A stretch of DNA of 61,533 bases from a virus, in IMG/VR virus record IMGVR_UViG_3300020436_000012, positions 1-61,533 of that record; one strand, given 5' to 3'. The notes beneath the pieces are model-generated. The model had not been told where the DNA came from and ran no database searches. It was given only the letters and a program-made list of their open reading frames with translations. Every line of letters begins with the position of its first letter. Position 1 is the first letter of the stretch. The position numbers and the translations under genes were made by a program. Below, in pieces: positions 17,901 to 26,608 of this stretch.

Positions 17901-20900
17901 TAACGTTTCTTTTACTGCGAACGCTACAGGTAATGCAGACTCAGGCATAGACTTAATAGAGATTGAAACTATAGCAAGATATAACTATAGTACAAAAGCT
18001 TTTGTGAACGGGAGAGACTTTTTAGCTAATAATGTTCCTAAAAAAGGAGACCTTTGGACTTTTGGAGAAACTGGAGGTGACCCAGATAATTTTTATACCG
18101 CTCAGAATGATCGGCTTTTTAAAATTACCACTATATCAAGAGGAACAGAAGAAGACGTGACTATAACGGGAATTGAGTATATTTCTAACGTATATGTTGA
18201 CTCTGATTCTCTAATTGCTTATGTGCCTGTTAGATATGATGACACCGTGTCTAGTTTGACCCCTCCTCCTTCTCCAGAACTTAATTTATCTTCTAGGCCT
18301 AGAGAGTTAGGGGATGGTTCTGTTACAAACGACTTGTTAGTTGATGTATTTACTGATCAAACAGGGTACCCTCTTTTTGTAGAGACTGATTTATCAATCG
18401 CTAGACCTGATTTTAATTTTACTCCATACTTAACTTCCAATGCAAATACAGGAGCAACAACCTTTACTGCATCTAATGTTTCTCCCTTAGCTAATGGGGA
18501 AGTATCTATCTTGTCAGGTAAAAACGGTTTTAAAACAAACACAGGAGAAATAAAACTACTAGTGGACGCAGTGACAAATCCTGATGTAACAGATACTTCC
18601 AATGGAAATGTGCAATTTAGTATTAAATCTTTAAATCTAGCTTTTGATATTAATCAAATGAAACACGTTTTAGAAGTTAATGATGGTGGTGGAGCTGTCG
18701 CTAACGTTTTAAAAGGTTTCGATAGAGTTTCTTTTGACTTAAACCAAAAACTTACTACAGGAACAGGATTATTAGGTTTTGTTGATCATGGCACTAGACT
18801 CACCCAATATAGTGCTAATATTGTTGCTCATTCGACAACAATGGATGCAGGAACAATAAAAATACAAAATGAACACTCTGGAGAATCAACGCTACTTGAT
18901 CAACTTCCTACTCCTCCGTTTTTTGTTTCTATTAATCAACTGGTAGATACTAGGTTTATGGATAATAGGTCTTTATATATTTCTGGTAGTAGTTTTACTG
19001 AAATACACAGTAATGTCCTTACAGGAAATTTAACATCTAGTTCAAGCTTTATACAACCTTTAGTAAGAGGTGCTCCTTTTAAAGAAGCAGTGAGAGTGTT
19101 CATAGATGGAATAGAAAAAACTACAGGAGACTGGAATTTTACTAGCTCGGCCAACGATTCAATAACTGTTCCCGGACTAAGCACCGAAGCTACAATTAGA
19201 GTAGAGGCAGAGCATTATACTGTTCCTGCAGTCGAGCCAGGGGATAATTTACAGTTTCATTCTGGAAATGTTTATTCTATAGTTAACGCGTCATATTCTA
19301 CAGACAGCGCCGATTTTAACGCATCGTTAACAGCTAATAGTATGTATAGGGTAACTTTAGGTTCTAAATTACGTTCTAACACAAGAGGAACTGTAGCTGT
19401 TAATATTAGTCCTGATCCTATAGGAACAACTAATAATGTTGTTGGTAGAAGTTTTACTTTTGATTATAACAAAACACTATTCCCAGGTACGTTCTCCCTA
19501 TCTAATAATGCTATTTATTCTGTGTTAACTCCAACAACTTTTGACGGATTTCAAATTCCTAACGATAGACTAGTAAGAGATATTGATCCCGGACTTTATG
19601 TATTAAGAGCGCAAAACGTTAACCAAGCAGGTAGAAGAAGTCCTATTGTGACCGAATCTATTTTAATTAATGAAATACCTATCCAAAGAGTAGAAAATTT
19701 ACTTATTACAGAGTCTTTATATATTGAACAGTCTGTTGGTGCTGTAACAAGAGTAACAGTAGAATTTGATCATCTTCAAAACCAAAGTGTTACTGACTAC
19801 GAACTCTCTTATAAGTTAGGAGGTACTGCCGCAGACCTAACCTCTTTTAATACAGTTAAGCTTCCCGCTACTGGGGTGGATACTGACGGTAAAATGAGAT
19901 TTACTATTAACAATGTTGATCGTGGACTAACCTCTAGTGTTAATAATATAACAGTGCGAGTTACTGCTTTAAATAAATCAATTAAAGGAGTAACCTTTGA
20001 AAAAAGCCAACCCATTTTAGGTAAACAAATACCTCCACAAAATATTCAAAACTTTAGTGTTTCTCAATTAGGAGAAAATATTCACTTATTCTGGGCGTAT
20101 GTTACTAATGCAGACGGCTCGTTGATTGACCCAGATTTAAGAGATATTGTTATTAAAAGAACACAAGGTATAGTGCAACCTGCTGATTTTGCTTCTGCTT
20201 TTGTTAATGCACCAGAGTTTATTGTAGTTAGTTCTGGGTCGACCAGGAAAGTGGCTGCTATTGACACGTTTGGAACATTTACTTATTTAGCTAAAACTCG
20301 TGATACTAGTGGTAACTTAAGCACAGATGTAGTTGGTGTAACTTTTACCTCAGTAAAATTAGCCGAGTTGTTCTTATTACAGTCTTATAGTGAAGATAAT
20401 CCAGGAGGTAACGTCATAACAGGAGTGCCTCTAACTAACCGTGCCGAATTTAACTTTCCAAGTTTGGCAAATTCAAATACGGCAGGTATTTCGATAGCTG
20501 CACAACCTACTTCGTTAGTTGATAATGCTAACGGTACTGCTGTAGGATTTTCTGTGATAAGTGGTAGTCCTACAGATATTTTAGCTACAGGAAGTCAATC
20601 AATATATCAAACACAAGTAAGAGATATAGGCGCTTTAACATCTGTTAGTTTAACTGCTAACATACAAGGCACAGCAACTACCTCTACAGACTGGAATACT
20701 CTACACCGAGATATAGCCACAGGAGTTACAGAAGTTAGTAGTGACAACACCATACTGAAAGATACAGGATTAGGCGGTTCTGAGGGAGTAGGCACAGTTC
20801 TTGGATTTGGTAACACTGTTGCAGCGATCCATACCGCTGACATCCCAAACCAGACCCTAGTGAGTGGTGGAGCCACCGGAAATGTTTTTGCGATTTGGAA

Positions 20901-22119
20901 TGACGGACAGTATTCAACTACGTTTTCAGACGGAGCAGGAGTTAAATCAATCACCGCGATAACACAAGCAGAGCCAGGTATTATAACTGTATCTGCTGAT
21001 CACTTTTTAGCAGCAACCACTCCCGCAACAAGAAGTATTATACATGACGTAATAGGTATGACACAATTAAATAGTAGAGAAGTTTATGTAACTAGAAGCA
21101 CCTCAAATACTACTCTTCAACTATTTAATTATACAGCTAAATCTGGTGTTACTATTTCAGCAGTCACAAAAGCAAACCCTGCAGTTGTAACTGCCTCTGG
21201 TCATGGTCTGAGCGATGGAGACAAAATAATTATTCAAGGGGTAGTGGGCATGACTGAACTAAACGGTCTTGTTTTCACTGTCGCTAATAAAACTACAAAT
21301 ACTTTTGAGCTTTCAGGAACAAATAGCAGTTCTTTCACTACTTACTCCTCTGGGGGTGTAGTTCACGAAGCTATTAATACTTCATCAGGACACTCAGCCT
21401 ACTCTAGTGGAGGGGTTGTAGACTTAGGAGACTATTCTAATGCTAATTCTTACGCTTTAATTGCTAGTGTGATTGCCGCAGATCAAATTAAATTAGGAAA
21501 AGTATACCACGCTAACGGGGCATCAACAGGAGCTAATGCATTTGCCAACTTGACAACTGTTGCGAGTTCATATAAACTAGTAGATCTAAATCAGTTTGCT
21601 GACTCTTCTTCTGCGGCGACCACATTCTTAGGAGATTCTAGTGCTTTGTCAAGGGTTACAGAAATTAGAACTTCTGAGTCTGACCCGTTTTTTGCTAATG
21701 GTAATGTAAATATTAGTACGTTTACTGGAACTTCTGATGATAGATTCACTACTTTTAGTACTGGATCAAGATTAGCTAGATTTTTCCAAATCAGAGAAAT
21801 TATAACAAACGCAAAACCAACTGAAACTAATTTTACGTTAGACACTTTTGAATATACGGTAGATAAACCAACTCAAGAGTTTAGAACTAGAGTTACTTTT
21901 GCAGGAACTAGCGATACTGGAGGAAATACTGCAGTAGACTATTCTTCTGCCGGATTTATTGAACCCCCGTTTATAACTATGACCCCTGTGGGAGCAATAG
22001 GAAAAATTGCAACAGTTATAGGCTCAACAAATACAGGAGCAAATATTAATGTCGTTAACTCATCTGATCAAGCACCTTCTACAGGTGTAGTGTTAGATTT
22101 TGTGGCACAAGGAATTTAA
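14914..22119 (+). CDS. Central tail tip / host-specificity protein J-like, with Hint domain
   Basis: A 2401-residue protein in the gpJ position. Residues 1-24 end in a glycine stretch, residues 25-159 form an intein-like Hint domain (separate entry), and residues 160-200 resume a gpJ-type N terminus (KGGGGKGGGGARAAATESPN, then ILFLTVALGEGPIYRINPNG). Residues about 662-720 match the conserved gpJ core (WDGTFVYSWTQNPIWIVYD, then YGLGIDEENIDKFMFYKVAQ). Fibronectin-III-like segments start near 1590 and 1705. Two tandem FCCH-like repeats (SGHGLSDGDKIIIQGVVGM type) occupy about 2009-2152. Low-complexity Gly/Ala/Thr loops sit near 500-650. The C terminus probably contacts the receptor. It is about twice the length of lambda gpJ. 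Confidence 0.9.
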   Translation: MSVYKKYTNVSGGSVPIISGSKGGCFPAGSLVSTPRGEIPIEDIKLNDKVYCFDDNDKRWVSFVEKTWEHVPSETVGYILTITHEKGKLRVTDNHYLYDENNEYKEAKDWKVGEYLTSEDNDFSKILSIKSEDYLNETVYNLTVNTYHNYICQGIRLSNKGGGGKGGGGARAAATESPNTLFSTDILFLTVALGEGPIYRINPNGPQDIEINEGAIDDLINIDGDGEENNEVFKTLTTTGTLTQEPLAVFGAETITPQNLNNPVSLKNGNVEGIPKASVTLQNTSAKDWDKIRFNFVIQGLQKSDGNGNVTGSSVSITIQVFDRTGTTLIAELGEDSRTISGKTNTRFKFQRDILIPEASRSLDGYKFTIEKTSSDSDSNRTQDNVQFIGWDEIEFDDMAYPRTSLIGYAIKSFNEHEGRVPTFTSLIKGLLVKVPSNYNQPILSNGEIDWRELEIPETGTSTIGGESTQIGYTQKGYQLQTTVEGVAEKKISLISGSAGTGYASDATPSVTISGGGGSGGAATANIGTNKVSSFTLTNAGSGYTSAPTVTVAAPAAVTFNGASAVNDSSDTITITGHPFATGDQATYSAGGGTAISGTGVSTASGGVFIISVDANTVKLATSSVNSLSGTAIDITSGSGSSHTLTGMTATATATLTTEQFNANPIIYQGVWDGTFVYSWTQNPIWIVYDILTNRTYGLGIDEENIDKFMFYKVAQYCDACDFTTGAFIGVSGFADGTFRHKPRGLFTTVREILVGLDRGVQVKERRFMNDISIQEDVQVMDTINKLTSTFRGLLYYAGGKITLNIDIPEDTPVAVFNDANIRKDTLKFSGTKESDIITGVDVSYIEPANHFKREVVRIDDQEALRDRNQIENIQTVDLAGVTRRSQASRYGQYLIASSKYLRRQVEFQCGVDALNLVVGDIITVATKQGGIAYGFGGKVAADSQITGGGVANANILLEHFTSPAITASTFTGNTNPLAVRIIGMESDRIDYYLVDNVSFTANATGNADSGIDLIEIETIARYNYSTKAFVNGRDFLANNVPKKGDLWTFGETGGDPDNFYTAQNDRLFKITTISRGTEEDVTITGIEYISNVYVDSDSLIAYVPVRYDDTVSSLTPPPSPELNLSSRPRELGDGSVTNDLLVDVFTDQTGYPLFVETDLSIARPDFNFTPYLTSNANTGATTFTASNVSPLANGEVSILSGKNGFKTNTGEIKLLVDAVTNPDVTDTSNGNVQFSIKSLNLAFDINQMKHVLEVNDGGGAVANVLKGFDRVSFDLNQKLTTGTGLLGFVDHGTRLTQYSANIVAHSTTMDAGTIKIQNEHSGESTLLDQLPTPPFFVSINQLVDTRFMDNRSLYISGSSFTEIHSNVLTGNLTSSSSFIQPLVRGAPFKEAVRVFIDGIEKTTGDWNFTSSANDSITVPGLSTEATIRVEAEHYTVPAVEPGDNLQFHSGNVYSIVNASYSTDSADFNASLTANSMYRVTLGSKLRSNTRGTVAVNISPDPIGTTNNVVGRSFTFDYNKTLFPGTFSLSNNAIYSVLTPTTFDGFQIPNDRLVRDIDPGLYVLRAQNVNQAGRRSPIVTESILINEIPIQRVENLLITESLYIEQSVGAVTRVTVEFDHLQNQSVTDYELSYKLGGTAADLTSFNTVKLPATGVDTDGKMRFTINNVDRGLTSSVNNITVRVTALNKSIKGVTFEKSQPILGKQIPPQNIQNFSVSQLGENIHLFWAYVTNADGSLIDPDLRDIVIKRTQGIVQPADFASAFVNAPEFIVVSSGSTRKVAAIDTFGTFTYLAKTRDTSGNLSTDVVGVTFTSVKLAELFLLQSYSEDNPGGNVITGVPLTNRAEFNFPSLANSNTAGISIAAQPTSLVDNANGTAVGFSVISGSPTDILATGSQSIYQTQVRDIGALTSVSLTANIQGTATTSTDWNTLHRDIATGVTEVSSDNTILKDTGLGGSEGVGTVLGFGNTVAAIHTADIPNQTLVSGGATGNVFAIWNDGQYSTTFSDGAGVKSITAITQAEPGIITVSADHFLAATTPATRSIIHDVIGMTQLNSREVYVTRSTSNTTLQLFNYTAKSGVTISAVTKANPAVVTASGHGLSDGDKIIIQGVVGMTELNGLVFTVANKTTNTFELSGTNSSSFTTYSSGGVVHEAINTSSGHSAYSSGGVVDLGDYSNANSYALIASVIAADQIKLGKVYHANGASTGANAFANLTTVASSYKLVDLNQFADSSSAATTFLGDSSALSRVTEIRTSESDPFFANGNVNISTFTGTSDDRFTTFSTGSRLARFFQIREIITNAKPTETNFTLDTFEYTVDKPTQEFRTRVTFAGTSDTGGNTAVDYSSAGFIEPPFITMTPVGAIGKIATVIGSTNTGANINVVNSSDQAPSTGVVLDFVAQGI
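14986..15390 (+). other. Intein-like Hint domain inside the tip protein (residues 25-159)
   Basis: Residues 25-159 of the tip protein show the Hedgehog/intein fold blocks. The opening is Cys25-FPAGSLVSTPRG with IEDIKLNDKVYCFD. The block B T-x-x-H is LRVTDNHYLYD (Thr92, His95). The closing strands are VYNLTVNTYHNYICQGIRL with a final Asn159. Cys25 could form the N-terminal thioester. The usual penultimate His is Ser158, and the residue after Asn159 is Lys instead of Cys/Ser/Thr, so ordinary splicing is unlikely while N-terminal cleavage remains possible. No homing endonuclease is inserted. It sits exactly between the glycine stretches SGSKGG and KGGGG. Confidence 0.85.
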
Positions 22120-22132
22120 AGGAGATTAAAAA

Positions 22133-23173
22133 ATGGCTACAGGCACATCAAATACGTTTGTTTTAACGACTGCATCAACAGCGTTATCAACTTCGAGAAC
22201 TCATATAAATGGAAGTTTGCAATCATTAGCCCAGAACTTCTATTCATCAGTACCCCCTGCGGCATCTAACTTTACGGATGATGGGGCTGCCCAAGTTGCT
22301 TTTACAGATTCTAGGACATACGGTCTGTTGTACTATGATGCAGGTAGAAAAGCACTTTACGTTAATAGTGATACCGCAGATAAAAAAGGTGCTGAAGGAC
22401 CTGGAGGTAACTTTACCAGAGTTGGAATAGGTTCTAGATACGAAGATAATATTATTGGTGCAACAGCAAACATTGGTTCATACCAAATTGGAGAGTTAGT
22501 AGCGGTTTTTGGGTCAACAGCTGCGTCATCAACTCCTTCAAATATTAGGCTAATGATAAAAGGAGCAAACTCAGCCTCCAACTTCACGGATGTAGGTATA
22601 CCTCCAACAAACGGAGTTACTTCAACAATGTTAGTGGACAACGCTGTTACGACAGCAAAAGTAACAGATAGAAATATTAGCAACGTAAAGATTACTGCAG
22701 CTTCTATATCAATACATGAATTAGATAATTTTGTGGAAACAGCACTAACACCTACTGGAGTTATTTCTGGATATGGAGGAAGTTCTGCACCTAGTGGTTA
22801 TTTATTGTGTGATGGGGCAGCTATTGCTCGTACAGGAGTTAATGCTAACCTATTTTCCACTGTGGGAACAGCTTTTGGAACAGGAAATGGAAATAATACG
22901 TTTAACGTGCCAGATTTAAGAGATAGGATGTTACTAGGTAAAGGCTCTAATAACAGTACTTTGGGTGCTCAAACACCTCAAATGCCGGGCAGTGCTACTA
23001 AACCTTCAGAGTCTACTTCAATTGCTGCACACTCTTTAACTACAGCAACCTTTGCTACTTCAGCAAAAGACTCTTCACAATCAACAGCAGTAACTGCCGT
23101 CGCGGATCACGCCGCTATTACGCCTAACATGATATTCCCTACATCTGTAGTGAATTTTATTATAAAACTTTAA
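22133..23173 (+). CDS. Tail fibre protein with phage tail collar domain
   Basis: A 346-residue protein with a strong ribosome site (AAAGGAG) right after the tip gene. Residues about 215-285 contain the tail collar motif: SGYGGSSAPSGYLLCDGAAI, then FNVPDLRDRMLLGKG. Collar domains trimerise and often bind metal or sugar at fibre tips. The N-terminal part is beta-rich and contains ENHDVSQYP-free, fibre-like sequence with VTTAKVTDRNISNVKITAAS repeats. The protein probably makes a side or central fibre for receptor contact. Confidence 0.8.
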   Translation: MATGTSNTFVLTTASTALSTSRTHINGSLQSLAQNFYSSVPPAASNFTDDGAAQVAFTDSRTYGLLYYDAGRKALYVNSDTADKKGAEGPGGNFTRVGIGSRYEDNIIGATANIGSYQIGELVAVFGSTAASSTPSNIRLMIKGANSASNFTDVGIPPTNGVTSTMLVDNAVTTAKVTDRNISNVKITAASISIHELDNFVETALTPTGVISGYGGSSAPSGYLLCDGAAIARTGVNANLFSTVGTAFGTGNGNNTFNVPDLRDRMLLGKGSNNSTLGAQTPQMPGSATKPSESTSIAAHSLTTATFATSAKDSSQSTAVTAVADHAAITPNMIFPTSVVNFIIKL

Positions 23174-23183
23174 GGAGAGAATA

Positions 23184-23645
23184 ATGGAGATTATTAAATT
23201 TAATGCCTTTGACATAGAAGGCAAATTAGTGTATGCTAGTTATAGAAAATTTGAACGAGGGGAAAAAGGGGAACAAGTCGAAAGAAGTTTGCCTTTTGAT
23301 AAATTTATTGAATTAGAACCAAAGTTAGGAGAAATACTAGCTGGTTCTTGTTATTCAGTTTATTTAGAAGAATCTCCCTCTATGAATGTTTATGAAAAGA
23401 AATTTTTAGACGATACACCTAATACAGAATTAACAGAAGAAGAGATTACATATTTTAAAGACTTAGCTAAAAGAGCTTGTGTAGACGAAGAATGGGATGA
23501 TTTATTAAAACCACCCTCCGTGGATGAACAAGTAGAAGACTTTATTAAAGAGTTTTTTGAAGACGGGGAAGATGAAGGTGTCGAACAAAAAGATTACCTA
23601 GAAGAATTTTTCAAGGAGTTAGAAGTAGAAGACTCCGATAATTAG
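23184..23645 (+). CDS. Acidic protein between fibre genes, possible fibre chaperone
   Basis: A 153-residue, very acidic protein (the last 50 residues are mostly Glu/Asp) with its own ribosome site (AAGGAGAG), sitting between two fibre genes. It starts MEIIKFNAFDIEGKLVYASY. I do not recognise a family. Small acidic proteins between fibre genes are often fibre assembly chaperones, but nothing in the sequence proves that here. Confidence 0.6.
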   Translation: MEIIKFNAFDIEGKLVYASYRKFERGEKGEQVERSLPFDKFIELEPKLGEILAGSCYSVYLEESPSMNVYEKKFLDDTPNTELTEEEITYFKDLAKRACVDEEWDDLLKPPSVDEQVEDFIKEFFEDGEDEGVEQKDYLEEFFKELEVEDSDN

Positions 23646-23656
23646 GAGAACCTCAT

Positions 23657-25510
23657 ATGGTTACAAAAATTAGTAGTACCGTTATCGGAGCTAATGCTTT
23701 AGGATCAGCAGGTATTGGCAGTAATGTTATCATAGCTAGGCACCTAGCTAATAATGCTGTTCAGAGTAGGCATCTTGGTGCGGGTGCAAACGCGTCTGTT
23801 GTTTCAGAAAACGTAGTAGCGTTACAAGCTAACCTAACAGCAAATATAGACGTAGTACAAGATAACGTAGCTGCTATTCTTGACGCAACCACTGATTTAA
23901 ATATTGGAAGTGGTCAATACTTTTTTGATAAATCTGCAAGGTCCTTTAGCTTAGATAATACTAACCCTGCGGCTTCTTCTTTAACTTTAGGAACTCCTGC
24001 TAACGTTATCATCAACTACGGGATACAAAATAATGGTGGTAACGTCATAATTGGACATGGTGACATTACCACAGCGACCCCACACAGATTAGATGTAAGA
24101 GGAACCGCTAATACTGGCGCTCTTTCCGCAACTTCTTTTATAGTCCCTAACGATGGGGATATTGGTTCTACCGGAGCCACTGATGCTATTCAAATTGCAT
24201 CTGATGGTGTAGTTACATTTAAAGACGATATTAAAATTAAAGATGGAGGCACCATAGGAACTGCTACCGATGCCGCTGCTATTACGATAGCTGCTGCTGG
24301 AGCAGTTACTTTTAGTGATAGAAGCGTCCATAGTTCAGGTATTACTGTTGCTGATGGAGGTCAAATTGGTAGTACGACGACAGCCGCTGCTTTAACAATA
24401 GCGGGAGGCGGTGCCGTTACCACGTCAGGTGATTTAATTGTAACAGGTGATTTAACAGTTAGTGGTGATACTGTTCAACAAGATGTTACTAATTTACTTG
24501 TAGAAGATAGAATTATAATGGTTGCTTCTGGGGCTAACGGAACTCCAAGCTTAGATACAGGAGTTATGTTAGGTCGTGGGAATCAAAATAATGTATTTAT
24601 TGGTTATGATGAGTCTGTAAATAAAGTAGTATTAGCGCATACTTTAGCACCTCCTAGTAATACAGAGGTTCATGCAACAAGTGCAGCTAATTTAGACGCT
24701 CGTGCAATTACCGCGTCAAATGTTACACTTTCACACGATAATAGTGTTATTATTCCAAATGATGGTAATATAGGTAGTGTAGGCGCTCTTGATGCTATAC
24801 AAATTAATTCTGATGGTATAGTTACTTTTAAAGATGACATTAAAATTAAAGATACAGGCACTATTGGGACAGCTACTACTGCTGCAGCGATAACTCTAGC
24901 AGCAGATGGAGGAGCTACTTTTGCAGACGATCTGTCTGTCTCAGGAGCTTCAACAGTAACAGGACGATCAGTAGTAGGAACAGGATTAGGTATAGTAGGT
25001 AACACAGCTCCTGAGAACAACTCGTTTAGTATTGGGCAGCCTGCTAATGTTACAATAAGGACACATGCAGCTGGGTTGTCGTCTGGTAATATAATTGTTG
25101 GTGACGCTACAGCTACTTCTGGATTTAATTTAGATGTTAGAGGTTCAGCTAATGTTGGGGTGTTCTTTACTCGAGAAATTGACCCTCTAGCTAATGACCA
25201 CGCAACCTTTGTTAGACTAAACGCAAACTTAAACGTGGTACAAGATAACGTAGCAGCTGCGTCAGGCACTACTCTCTCACCCCAACACAATGTAATTACT
25301 ACAGTAGCTGGAGCAAATGCTTATGGAATAGGAGCTTCAGTAACTGCTATTGATAGAATAGAAGTTGTGCTAAGTGGTATAAGACAGACTAGGCAGTTTG
25401 GAGGATCAGATAATGATTTTGTAATTCCTAGTGCTGGAGTGGTACAGTTTGTAGAACCTGCGGCTAATATTCCTGCAGGACTAAGATTAATGATTAGACG
25501 ATGGGCGTAA
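23657..25510 (+). CDS. Repetitive tail fibre protein
   Basis: A 617-residue beta-rich protein beginning MVTKISSTVIGANALGSAGI. It has two copies of a 58-residue unit (PNDGDIGSTGATDAIQI and PNDGNIGSVGALDAIQI; separate repeat entries) and two copies of a VVQDNVAA helix motif (residues about 70 and 530) that may be trimeric coiled-coil starts. Ala/Thr/Ser/Gly-rich segments resemble intertwined fibre shafts. The last 60 residues (IDRIEVVLSGIRQTRQF, ending RLMIRRWA) repeat the small module seen near the N terminus of the 8698 protein. The likely role is a receptor-binding fibre. Confidence 0.75.
   Translation: MVTKISSTVIGANALGSAGIGSNVIIARHLANNAVQSRHLGAGANASVVSENVVALQANLTANIDVVQDNVAAILDATTDLNIGSGQYFFDKSARSFSLDNTNPAASSLTLGTPANVIINYGIQNNGGNVIIGHGDITTATPHRLDVRGTANTGALSATSFIVPNDGDIGSTGATDAIQIASDGVVTFKDDIKIKDGGTIGTATDAAAITIAAAGAVTFSDRSVHSSGITVADGGQIGSTTTAAALTIAGGGAVTTSGDLIVTGDLTVSGDTVQQDVTNLLVEDRIIMVASGANGTPSLDTGVMLGRGNQNNVFIGYDESVNKVVLAHTLAPPSNTEVHATSAANLDARAITASNVTLSHDNSVIIPNDGNIGSVGALDAIQINSDGIVTFKDDIKIKDTGTIGTATTAAAITLAADGGATFADDLSVSGASTVTGRSVVGTGLGIVGNTAPENNSFSIGQPANVTIRTHAAGLSSGNIIVGDATATSGFNLDVRGSANVGVFFTREIDPLANDHATFVRLNANLNVVQDNVAAASGTTLSPQHNVITTVAGANAYGIGASVTAIDRIEVVLSGIRQTRQFGGSDNDFVIPSAGVVQFVEPAANIPAGLRLMIRRWA
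24146..24319 (+). repeat. Fibre repeat unit, copy 1
   Basis: A 174-base unit encoding PNDGDIGSTGATDAIQI ... FKDDIKIKDGGTIGTATDAA ... AVTFSD. It is matched at the protein level by the copy at 24755-24928 with few changes. Confidence 0.8.
24755..24928 (+). repeat. Fibre repeat unit, copy 2
   Basis: The second copy of the 174-base unit, PNDGNIGSVGALDAIQI ... FKDDIKIKDTGTIGTATTAA ... ATFADD. The DNA differs more than the protein, pointing to an old duplication kept by selection. Confidence 0.8.
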
Positions 25511-25511
25511 T

Positions 25512-26498
25512 GTGAAAAAAATAAGACAACTGACTACCGAGTTAACATTTAGATGTAATGCAAAATGCCCGGCTTGTCATAGAATAAAACCTCTTAGGGT
25601 AAATTTAAATGACCCTAAATATACTATTACATTAGATAATTTCCAAAAACTATTTTATCCCGAATTGCTCAAAAATTTAGAGTGGTTGGTCTTCAATGGT
25701 AATTTTGGAGACTCTGTTATGAATAAACAGTTTAGAGAAATTATAAGTTATGTTAAACAACATGACACGAAATTGTTAATACATACTAATGGAGGAATTC
25801 ATGATCACGATTATTGGACAGACGTAGGTAATATTTTAGATAAACTAGATATAATAAATTTTGATTTAGATGGGTTAGAAGACACTCACTCTAGATATAG
25901 AATTAATACCGACTTTAATACAGTTATTAGTAATGCTAAATCTGTTATTAATACTAATAGGGCAAGCGTGCATTGGAAATATATTGTATTTGATTATAAC
26001 CAACATCAAGTAGAAAAAGCTAAACAACTAGCGATAGATTATGGTTTTTCTACTTTTAGCACGGTTACTACAAATAGAGATTTTCATCCTCCAAAAGATG
26101 GAATTTATAGACATGTTAAAAGAAAAAAAGACTTATCAAAAATTCCTAAAAAGATTATTTGTTCTTGGGACGATTGGGGAAAGTGGTATATTTCTCCAGA
26201 AGGATTAGTCTTCAGATGTTGTTGGACAGGTGGACACTATTACGATAAAGATAATTCTAGATTTTACTATATGAAAGATCACGAACAACTGTTTAACGGT
26301 TTAGAAGTTCCAATAGAAAAGATTTTAAGTTATGATTATTGGAATAAATTGCAACAATTCCTACAAGGATATGATAGGAGTTTTAGTTTATGTAAGTCGC
26401 AATGTGGAAAAATAGTTAGTAGTAGAGAAAAAACTGAAGAAGACTTAAAGACAGGAGAAATTACTCTTTTTAACGCGTCAAATCAAATCGATAATTAA
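25512..26498 (+). CDS. Radical SAM / SPASM-like enzyme downstream of fibres
   Basis: A 328-residue protein starting with GTG two bases after the fibre stop. The radical SAM cluster motif C-x3-C-x2-C is present as FRCNAKCPACHR (Cys15, 19, 22). TNGG and DLDGLEDTHSRYR follow in the expected barrel order. The C-terminal part has further cysteines (ICSWDDWGKWYISPEG, RCCW, LCKSQCGK), as in SPASM/twitch domains that bind extra Fe-S clusters. Such enzymes often modify peptides, and the placement after fibre genes raises the possibility of a virion protein substrate. The actual substrate is unknown. Confidence 0.8.
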   Translation: MKKIRQLTTELTFRCNAKCPACHRIKPLRVNLNDPKYTITLDNFQKLFYPELLKNLEWLVFNGNFGDSVMNKQFREIISYVKQHDTKLLIHTNGGIHDHDYWTDVGNILDKLDIINFDLDGLEDTHSRYRINTDFNTVISNAKSVINTNRASVHWKYIVFDYNQHQVEKAKQLAIDYGFSTFSTVTTNRDFHPPKDGIYRHVKRKKDLSKIPKKIICSWDDWGKWYISPEGLVFRCCWTGGHYYDKDNSRFYYMKDHEQLFNGLEVPIEKILSYDYWNKLQQFLQGYDRSFSLCKSQCGKIVSSREKTEEDLKTGEITLFNASNQIDN

Positions 26499-26544
26499 AA
26501 AAATAGGTTTAGCCCTGCTAATCAGGTAGCTAATTAAAATAAGA

Positions 26545-26574
26545 TTGGCTATTTAAAAATCTTTACTCTATAAT
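26545..26574 (+). promoter_or_regulatory. sigma70-like promoter
   Basis: TTGGCT (26545-26550), 18 bases, TATAAT (26569-26574), in the 110-base gap after the radical SAM gene. Transcription would start near 26581, giving a leader of about 28 bases that contains the AGGGAG ribosome site of the next gene. The rest of this gap holds only a small hairpin (TTAGC-CCT-GCTAA). Confidence 0.6.
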
Positions 26575-26608
26575 GATATTATATTGTAGAATAAATAGGG
26601 AGTGTCAT

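Noticed and set aside
14914-22119. True splicing intein in the tip protein
   Set aside because: The N-terminal Cys and T-x-x-H are present, but the penultimate His and the +1 Cys/Ser/Thr are absent (Ser158, Lys160) and there is no endonuclease domain, so intein-like cleavage is the more cautious reading.
24670-25290. 206-codon - strand frame opposite the fibre gene
   Set aside because: Low-complexity Ala/Pro/Val/Ser translation of the antisense of repetitive fibre DNA; no start signals.
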